Shown: one piece after another, positions 59,404-64,000 of the stretch
How positions within the stretch are numbered: position 1 is the stretch's first letter
Layout: every line of letters begins with the position of its first letter
From: Planctomycetota bacterium
GTDB taxonomy: Bacteria; Planctomycetota; J058
NCBI GenBank assembly: GCA_019636275.1
Contig: JAHBXY010000008.1
Location: 36,956-100,955 of the forward strand
Length of the DNA stretch: 64,000 bases
Direction: 5' to 3'
Notes under the pieces: generated by a model
The model's input: only the letters and a program-made list of their open reading frames with translations
Database searches by the model: none
What the model was told of the DNA's origin: nothing
Made by a program: the position numbers and the translations under genes

Positions 59404-59541
59404 TCGACGGCTGCGAAGGACGTGCCTGGCCGCGGCGGCGCGCGCGCGGGCTCGAAGGAGGTCGCTACGTCGTCGCCCGTGGCGCTCTGCCGCCGCGGCT
59501 CGGCCTCGTCGCCCTCGCCTCGCCTGCAGCTACGGTCGAGA
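59404..59541 (+). repeat. GC-hairpin element, copy C (3' of the second MCE gene)
   Basis: Starts TCGACGGCTGCGAAGG 7 nt after the stop; GTGCTCGACGGCT is shared with copy A. The 23-nt loop (about 59451-59473) differs from that of copy A at one position, while the right arm has diverged (GCCCGTGGCGCTCTGCCGCC), so its stem is imperfect. Ends in the gap before the convergent diiron gene. Confidence 0.65.
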
Positions 59542-59559
59542 TCAGCGCGGGACCGCGCG

Positions 59560-60717
59560 TCACGCCCCGACGAGCTCCTCCGCCGTGAGGTCCGGGGCGG
59601 CCTTCTCGTGCTCGTACTCGAGCAGCCCCAGCGCGGCGTAGTGCGGGCGCAGGCGGTCCGGCAGGAGGTGGATGCGCTTGAGGTTCGGCACGACGCGGCG
59701 GAAGAGCGTGCGCCGGAAGCGGGCCATGAACCCCGAGGCGAGCATGGCCTGGTCCCAGGCGCGCTGCGACATGGCGTGGGCCCAGAACTCGTCGTAGAAC
59801 TCGTGCGCGAGGAAGCGGTTGCGCAGCAGCACGCACAGCTCGAACGCCAGGTCCTCGCGCTCGCGGCGCTCGGCGGGCGCGAGCTGCGCGTGGTGGTCCT
59901 GCAGGGCCACCACGCCGAAGTGGACGTGCCGCGCCTCGTCGGTGATCACGTAGCGCAGGAGCTCGCGCAGGAGCGGCTCGCGCGTCGACTCGCGCAGCGT
60001 CCCGAAGGCGCCCAGCGCCAGCCCCTCGACCAGGAGCTGCATGCCGAGGAACTTCACGTCCCAGCGCCCGTCGCGCATGAGGGCGTCGAGCACGACGAAC
60101 AGGTTGTCGTTGACCTGGTAGCGGCGCTCGAGCTTCTCGGTCAGGTAGCGGTCGAACACCTCGACGTGGCGCCCCTCGTCGACCACCTGCGTCGAGCCGT
60201 AGAGCTTCCCGTCGAGCCAGGTGAGCGCCTCGGTGAGCTGGCAGGCCACGAACAGCGCCCCCTGCTCGCCGTGCAGCGCCTGCGAGAGCATCCAGGCGAG
60301 GAGGGCGGCGCGCTGGCGCTCGCGCTCGCGCGCCGGTAGGGCGCGGTAGCCGGGGATGTCCACCAGCGGCAGGTCGCGCTCGGCGAGCAGCTCGCGCGCG
60401 GGGTCGTGCGGGTCGACCGGCTGGCTCCAGTCGAGGTCGCGGTCGGGGTCCCACTGCCCGCGGCGCGCGTGCTGCGTGAGGCGCGCCACGTCCGGCCGCG
60501 TGCGCGGGTAGTCCCACGCGAAGCAGGCGCGGTGGGCCGAGGGCACCTCGGTCGTCGGGCCGGCCTTGCCCTGCTGGAGCACGAGGCCGCGGACGGCGGG
60601 GCCGAGCAGGGTCAGCGCCGCGCGCGGGCTGCCGAGGCGCGCCGCCTCCTGGAACGTCCCGGCGTTGCGCTTGAGGGCGCGGGCGCAGCCGGTCACGCGG
60701 TCGAGCAGGGCCTGCAT
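59560..60717 (-). CDS. Ferritin-like diiron protein (R2/AurF-like)
   Basis: 385 residues, start ATG 60717 with GAGGAG upstream. Long helices carry the four-helix diiron signature: Glu 151 in HGEQGAL, E181-x2-H184 in VDEGRHVEVF, Glu 231 in VEGLALGAF and E261-x2-H264 in TDEARHVHFG. This is E, ExxH, E, ExxH as in ribonucleotide-reductase R2-like and AurF-type oxygenases. No signal peptide. Length and motifs argue against a ferritin store; an oxidase or oxygenase of unknown substrate is likely. It follows a TetR gene, 42 nt apart, and is probably controlled by it. Confidence 0.8.
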   Translation of the reverse strand: MQALLDRVTGCARALKRNAGTFQEAARLGSPRAALTLLGPAVRGLVLQQGKAGPTTEVPSAHRACFAWDYPRTRPDVARLTQHARRGQWDPDRDLDWSQPVDPHDPARELLAERDLPLVDIPGYRALPARERERQRAALLAWMLSQALHGEQGALFVACQLTEALTWLDGKLYGSTQVVDEGRHVEVFDRYLTEKLERRYQVNDNLFVVLDALMRDGRWDVKFLGMQLLVEGLALGAFGTLRESTREPLLRELLRYVITDEARHVHFGVVALQDHHAQLAPAERREREDLAFELCVLLRNRFLAHEFYDEFWAHAMSQRAWDQAMLASGFMARFRRTLFRRVVPNLKRIHLLPDRLRPHYAALGLLEYEHEKAAPDLTAEELVGA

Positions 60718-60733
60718 CGTCGTCTCCTCGTCA

Positions 60734-60755
60734 GTCGGTCGGTCGGTCGGTCGGT
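60734..60755. repeat. Tetranucleotide tract, about five GTCG units
   Basis: Lies in the 42-nt gap between the TetR stop and the diiron gene start, just upstream of that gene's GAGGAG ribosome-binding site. Repeat-number changes would alter the spacing but not a reading frame. Confidence 0.6.
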
Positions 60756-60759
60756 GGGG

Positions 60760-61371
60760 TCAGCGAAGCGGGCCGGGCCGAGCCGGCCCGGGGGGGAGCA
60801 GGAGGGCCCGCGCCAGCGCGGGCGTGTCGTCGGGGCCGTCGCCCCACAGGCGCGGCCCGAGCGGGCCCGCGGCGGTGCGCACGAGCGGGGCGCACGCGAC
60901 CTGGAGGACGGCCGCGCGCGCCGGCGCCCCCGGGCGCTCCGCGCGCACGAAGGCCTCGACGGCGTCGAGCAGCGGGGCGACCTCGCCCGCGAGGAGGTCG
61001 CGCCCGGGGCCCTTGCCGTCCATGACCTCGCGCAGGACGAGGGCCGCGAAGGCCGGATGCGTGGCGAGGAAGGCCAGGTAGCCCGAGACCAGGGCGTCGA
61101 GGCGCGCCGGAAAGCCGCCGCCGACCCCCATCGCGGCCTGCAGGGCCTCGCCCAGGCGGGCGAACGCGCGCGCGACGACCGCCGCGTAGAGCGCCTCCTT
61201 CGAGGAGAAGTGGTGCAGGAGCGACGGCCGGCGGATCCCGGCCGCCGCCGCGATGTCCTCGAGGCGGGCGGCCGCGAAGCCGTGCGCGCCGAAGGCGACC
61301 TCCGCCGCGTCGAGCAGGCGCTCGACGGTCGGGGCCTGGGCGGCGACGAGGGCGGCGGCGGGGCGCGGCAT
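60760..61371 (-). CDS. TetR-family transcriptional regulator
   Basis: 203 residues from ATG 61371. N-terminal helix-turn-helix: VERLLDAAEVAFGAHGFAAARLEDIAAAAGIRRPSLLHHFSSKEALYAAVV, of which GIRRPSLLHHFSSKEALY is the recognition helix and its family-typical end. C-terminal domain is helical and ligand-binding; ligand unknown. Two identical palindromes stand 10 nt upstream, so it probably represses its own operon, including the diiron gene. A fatty or aromatic ligand is often found for such regulators, but nothing here proves it. Confidence 0.9.
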   Translation of the reverse strand: MPRPAAALVAAQAPTVERLLDAAEVAFGAHGFAAARLEDIAAAAGIRRPSLLHHFSSKEALYAAVVARAFARLGEALQAAMGVGGGFPARLDALVSGYLAFLATHPAFAALVLREVMDGKGPGRDLLAGEVAPLLDAVEAFVRAERPGAPARAAVLQVACAPLVRTAAGPLGPRLWGDGPDDTPALARALLLPPGPARPGPLR

Positions 61372-61381
61372 GGCGGGCAAC

Positions 61382-61415
61382 CTACTCGCGAGTAGATTAG
61401 CCTACTCGCGAGTAG
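61382..61415. promoter_or_regulatory. TetR operator, two identical 14-bp palindromes
   Basis: CTACTCGCGAGTAG is present twice (61382-61395 and 61402-61415), start-to-start distance 20 bp, about two helical turns. It sits directly upstream of the TetR gene and faces the rightward gene at 61569, so two dimers may bind on one face. Perfect symmetry in a region otherwise without repeats makes this a strong call. Confidence 0.85.
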
Positions 61416-61568
61416 ATTTCAAGCCGCGCCTGCCATCGCGCGGTTGCGGGCCCCGGTCCAGATCTGGACCTCGTGCGCCGCACGCTGACCGCAGATGCTT
61501 ACTCGGCCGTGGGTTGCGCGCCGGCATGGGCCGCGCTCCACGGGGCGGCGGAACGAGGGAGGAACTCG

Positions 61569-61907
61569 ATGCTGACCCGATCGGCGGTGCTCACGACGCT
61601 CGCCTGCGCGTGCGGGATCTGCGGCGGCGTGGTCCCGGGGGGCCTGCAGCTGACCTGCGTCGGCTGCGGCGTCGACTACCACCGCACCTGCCGCCTGGCC
61701 GTGGGCCGGTGCACGTCCGGAGGCTGCCCGCGCGCGGCGGCGCCCGCCGCGCCGGCGCGGCGCCTGCTCCCCGAGCTGGCCGCCGCCGCCCCGTGGGGCG
61801 TCGTGCTCACGGCCGCGCTGTCGCTCGCCACGCCCATGGCGCCGCCGACGCTGGCGGCCGCCTGGCTGGCCTTCACGGCCACCTTCTTCGTCGCCGCGCG
61901 GCGCTGA
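61569..61907 (+). CDS. Second membrane protein with RING-like zinc finger
   Basis: 112 residues; ATG 61569 with GGGAGGA 7 nt upstream. Ligands are C15-x2-C18, C30-x2-C33, H38-x2-C41, C48-x4-C53; from the second CxxC pair on, the spacing is identical to that of the protein at 24.7-25.3 kb. Two hydrophobic helices follow (about 72-90 and 92-108). A longer upstream frame lacks a ribosome-binding site. Function unknown; probably a small membrane adaptor. Confidence 0.65.
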   Translation: MLTRSAVLTTLACACGICGGVVPGGLQLTCVGCGVDYHRTCRLAVGRCTSGGCPRAAAPAAPARRLLPELAAAAPWGVVLTAALSLATPMAPPTLAAAWLAFTATFFVAARR

Positions 61908-61946
61908 CCGCTTGCGCCGCGAGGCGACCGTGGGACGGTGGTCGCG

Positions 61947-62717
61947 ATGACCACCACCCCGGAGCGCATCGCCCACTTCCCCACGTCGCTGCGCGAGCGC
62001 TCCAGCCTGCGGCGCCTGGGCGCCGACGTGCCGGCGCTCCTGGTCGAGCCCGAGGGCCCGGCGCCGGCGCCGGTCTTCCTCTGGCTGCACGGGCGCACGG
62101 TGAGCAAGGAGCTCGACAGCGCCCGCTACACGCGCCTCCTGCGCGCGGGCGTGGGCGTGTGCGCGCTCGACCTGCCCGGCCACGGCGAGCGCGAGGACCC
62201 GGCCCTGCAGGCGCCGGACGCCCTCGCCGACCTGCTCGCGGCCGCCCTGGGCGAGCTCGATGGCGTCCTCGACGACCTGCGCCGCGTCGCGTGGGTCGAC
62301 GCCGCGCGCCTGGCGATCGGCGGCATGTCGGCCGGCGGCATGGTGGCGCTGCGCCGCCTGGGCGACCCGCACCCCTTCCGCTGCGCCGCGGTCGAGGCGA
62401 CCGCGGGCGACTTCGCGCGCGTCGACGAGCCGCGCTTCGCGGCCGCGCGCCGGCGCGGGCTCGACCCGCTCGACCACCTCGACGCCTGGCGCCCGACGCC
62501 GCTCCTGGCCATGCACAGCGAGGCCGACGCCGTCGTGCCGGTGGCGGCGATCCGCGGCCTCGTCGACGCCCTGCGCGCGCGGGGCAAGGGCCCGGTCGAG
62601 CTGGTCACGTGGCCCGAGACGGGCGCGCCGCAGGAGCACCTGGGCTTCGGGCGCCTGGCGGGCGAGGCGCGGCAGCGGCTCGTCGCCTTCCTCGCCGAGC
62701 ACCTCCTGCCGCGGTGA
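61947..62717 (+). CDS. Alpha/beta hydrolase (dienelactone hydrolase-like or esterase)
   Basis: 256 residues; ATG 61947 or GTG 61938. Fold marks: oxyanion strand VFLWLHGRT (about 45-53), nucleophile elbow GGMSAGG with Ser near 125, acid in HSEADAVVP and His in EHLGFG. No signal peptide. Acts on an ester or peptide bond; the substrate is unknown. Alone between the RING-like gene and hsp33. Confidence 0.85.
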   Translation: MTTTPERIAHFPTSLRERSSLRRLGADVPALLVEPEGPAPAPVFLWLHGRTVSKELDSARYTRLLRAGVGVCALDLPGHGEREDPALQAPDALADLLAAALGELDGVLDDLRRVAWVDAARLAIGGMSAGGMVALRRLGDPHPFRCAAVEATAGDFARVDEPRFAAARRRGLDPLDHLDAWRPTPLLAMHSEADAVVPVAAIRGLVDALRARGKGPVELVTWPETGAPQEHLGFGRLAGEARQRLVAFLAEHLLPR

Positions 62718-62760
62718 TGGGCGCCTCCGCCGCCCCGCGGCCCCGTGTTACGGTGGCGAC

Positions 62761-63564
62761 GTGGACGAGCCGAAGGGGAAGCCGACCCAGGTCGAGGTGA
62801 CGAGCGACTACGTGCGCACGCGCGACGTGCTGCTCGTGCGCGCCGACCTCGAGCCCTTGTTCCAGGACCTCGACCTGCACCTGCTGCAGAACGAGCAGCG
62901 CCTCGAGCCCGAGCAGCGGGCCATGCTCACCGAGGCGCTGGCCGGCGTGATGCTGCACCTGTGCTCGCGCCCGCGCGACGAGATGACCGCGTTCACGATG
63001 AACTTCCGCGCGCCGCCGCTCAACGTGTTCGTCACCGGCGACAGCAAGCGCGGCAACGTGTGCGGGCGGATCTTCACCAAGGACATCGCCATCGGCGGCG
63101 GCAACCGGATCTTCGCCCAGATCAGCCGCCCGCAGCTCCCCGCCCGGCAGAGCGTGGCCGAGGTCGAGGGGACGTCGGCCCTCTCGGTGATCGAGCAGTA
63201 CTACCGCAAGAGCGAGCAGCTCCCGGTGCGCTTCTTCCCCCTCGGGGAGGGCGAGTACGCCATGGTGGTCGCGCACCCCGACTACGACGCGGCCTGGTTC
63301 GAGCGCCTCGACGAGGCGGCCGTCCGGCACATCGAGCGTGACGAGGAGCTGGGGCCGATCGAGCGCCGCGCCTACCACTTCGGCTGCGGCTGCGACATGA
63401 CGATGATCCTGCGCATGCTGCGCGGCGCGACGGGCGGCGACGTCGAGAGCCTCTACGGCGACCGCGACCAGCTCACGATCGAGTGCCCGCGCTGCGCCAG
63501 CGTCTTCCGCGTGCGCCGCGAGGAGCTGGTCCGGTTCATCGAGCAACGCCGGGCCGACTCTTAG
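62761..63564 (+). CDS. hslO: Hsp33 redox-regulated chaperone
   Basis: 267 residues from a GTG. The N-terminal domain has MNFRAPPLNVFVTGDSKRGNVCGR and, at about 140-155, ALSVIEQYYRKSEQLP, as in Hsp33. The zinc switch is CGC (209-211) and CPRC (242-245), i.e. CxC-x30-CxxC, inside the family spacing of 27-32. When oxidised in stress the four Cys release zinc and form disulphides, activating holdase activity. Cytoplasmic. A GC-hairpin element begins 4 nt after its stop. Confidence 0.93.
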   Translation: MDEPKGKPTQVEVTSDYVRTRDVLLVRADLEPLFQDLDLHLLQNEQRLEPEQRAMLTEALAGVMLHLCSRPRDEMTAFTMNFRAPPLNVFVTGDSKRGNVCGRIFTKDIAIGGGNRIFAQISRPQLPARQSVAEVEGTSALSVIEQYYRKSEQLPVRFFPLGEGEYAMVVAHPDYDAAWFERLDEAAVRHIERDEELGPIERRAYHFGCGCDMTMILRMLRGATGGDVESLYGDRDQLTIECPRCASVFRVRREELVRFIEQRRADS

Positions 63565-63568
63565 TACA

Positions 63569-63702
63569 TCGACGGCTGCGGCCGCGGATGCCGGGCGATG
63601 CCGCGCGCGCGCGGCCGATAGGATCCGGCGATCGATATCGACCGCGCGCGCGCGGCCTCGCCTCGTCCTCCGCGGCCTCGCCTCGCTCGTGGCTCCGTTC
63701 CG
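63569..63702 (+). repeat. GC-hairpin element, copy D (3' of hslO)
   Basis: Begins TCGACGGCTGCGGCCGCGGA. Perfect 14-bp CG-step stem (63601-63614 with 63642-63655) around a loop with GATAGGATCCGGCGATCGAT, matching copy B's loop (minus strand) rather than copy A's. Flank CCTCGTCCTCCGCGGCC and GGCTCCGTTC follow. Confidence 0.75.
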
Positions 63703-63927
63703 CCCGTGGATGTGACGCGCGGTCGCCCGGGGCCCGTTGTAACGGTCCCGCCGGTAGACGACCGGTCCTCGGCGCTGGACTCCGGGCTAGCGCCATGCCG
63801 AATGGTCAGCGCGTGGACTGCGGCGTCGACTCGTTCCCGTTCCCGTTCCCGTTCCCGGTTGTTGGGGCACGCGAACCTCGACCACGAGCGCGGGTCGAAC
63901 CTCGTCCTCCGCGTGGGTGGACCCCCA
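63703..63927. other. Intergenic DNA with GTTCCC tract
   Basis: No gene supported. Holds four tandem GTTCCC units at 63833-63856 and a few scattered short matches to the GC-hairpin flank (CCTCGTCCTCCGCGTGG near 63900). Short frames in all phases are low-complexity. Confidence 0.45.
63833..63856. repeat. Four GTTCCC hexamer repeats
   Basis: Simple tandem repeat in non-coding DNA; GTTCCC x4 with no interruption. Confidence 0.7.
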
Positions 63928-63929
63928 TG

Positions 63930-64000
63930 GGACACGGAGCAACGGAGGTCAACGAAGGACGCGGAGGTCTTGTCCTTCATCCCTGCGCGCCCTTCGTCGT
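63930..64000. repeat. Third purine-rich inverted-repeat element, cut by the right edge
   Basis: The left arm GGGACACGGAGCAACGGAGG continues into TCAACGAAGGACGCGG. Near the edge GCGCGCCCTTCGTCGT begins the complement of its ACGAAGG.CGC part, so the right arm likely lies just outside. It is the same kind of element as the ones at 36.6 and 44.9 kb. Confidence 0.5.

Overview
The window is a contiguous piece of a very GC-rich bacterial chromosome, with long open frames on both strands of most genes. The gene mix suggests an uncultivated Planctomycetota lineage: DUF4058, prokaryotic RING-type zinc fingers on membrane proteins, a Ser/Thr kinase with an extracytoplasmic domain, FHA signalling, a giant secreted beta-structured protein, secreted calpain-like and propeller proteins. 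Myxococcota is the main alternative. This is inference from gene content; there is no rRNA or other decisive marker, and no tRNA was seen.

Layout. 1-12014 (-): the N-terminal 4004 residues of a giant secreted repeat protein that runs off the left edge. 12.4-16.1 kb: a heterodimeric ABC exporter. 16.1-17.8 kb: DUF4058 and DUF6065-like proteins. 17.9-21.3 kb: a GAF histidine kinase, then a RegB/RegA (PrrB/PrrA) redox two-component pair. 21.5-25.3 kb: an ABC-2 transporter, an FKBP/SlyD isomerase, a hypothetical membrane protein and a RING-like membrane protein. 25.4-27.1 kb: a receptor-type Ser/Thr kinase. 27.3-30.0 kb: the most interesting locus, a RiPP cassette with a 289-residue precursor carrying 13 TTxxxxEE cores, a graspetide-type ATP-grasp ligase and a PqqD-M50 membrane protease fusion. 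30.0-36.5 kb: a slipin, a carboxypeptidase-regulatory-like protein, two paralogous small proteins, then SCO1, SH3/double-psi-barrel and calpain-like proteins on the minus strand. 37.0-44.9 kb: a secreted propeller protein with a small partner, a Cys-rich protein, a ZIP/ArsP-type metal permease fusion and two small membrane proteins. 45.0-47.0 kb: a group II intron inserted in one arm of a palindrome. 47.3-52.5 kb (-): a YbjN-like/HEAT protein, a YbjN-like protein, GltX and a histidine phosphatase lipoprotein. 52.6-59.4 kb: an Mla-type lipid transport operon that begins with an FHA-ATPase protein and a repeat lipoprotein. 59.5-61.4 kb (-): a TetR regulator with a clear double operator and a diiron protein. 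61.6-63.6 kb: a second RING-like protein, a hydrolase and Hsp33.

Two families of dispersed repeats shape the intergenic DNA. One is a GC-rich long-hairpin element that starts 4-9 nt after a stop codon, in sense orientation, at four loci (21.3, 47.1-47.3, 59.4 and 63.6 kb). The other is an inverted-repeat element with 8-9 nt purine-rich tandem units in each arm (36.6-37.0, 44.9-45.0 and 63.9 kb); the group II intron sits inside one copy.

Many operons are translationally coupled by 4-nt ATGA/GTGA overlaps. Several genes have a -10-like hexamer only 6-7 nt before the start codon, which suggests leaderless mRNAs.
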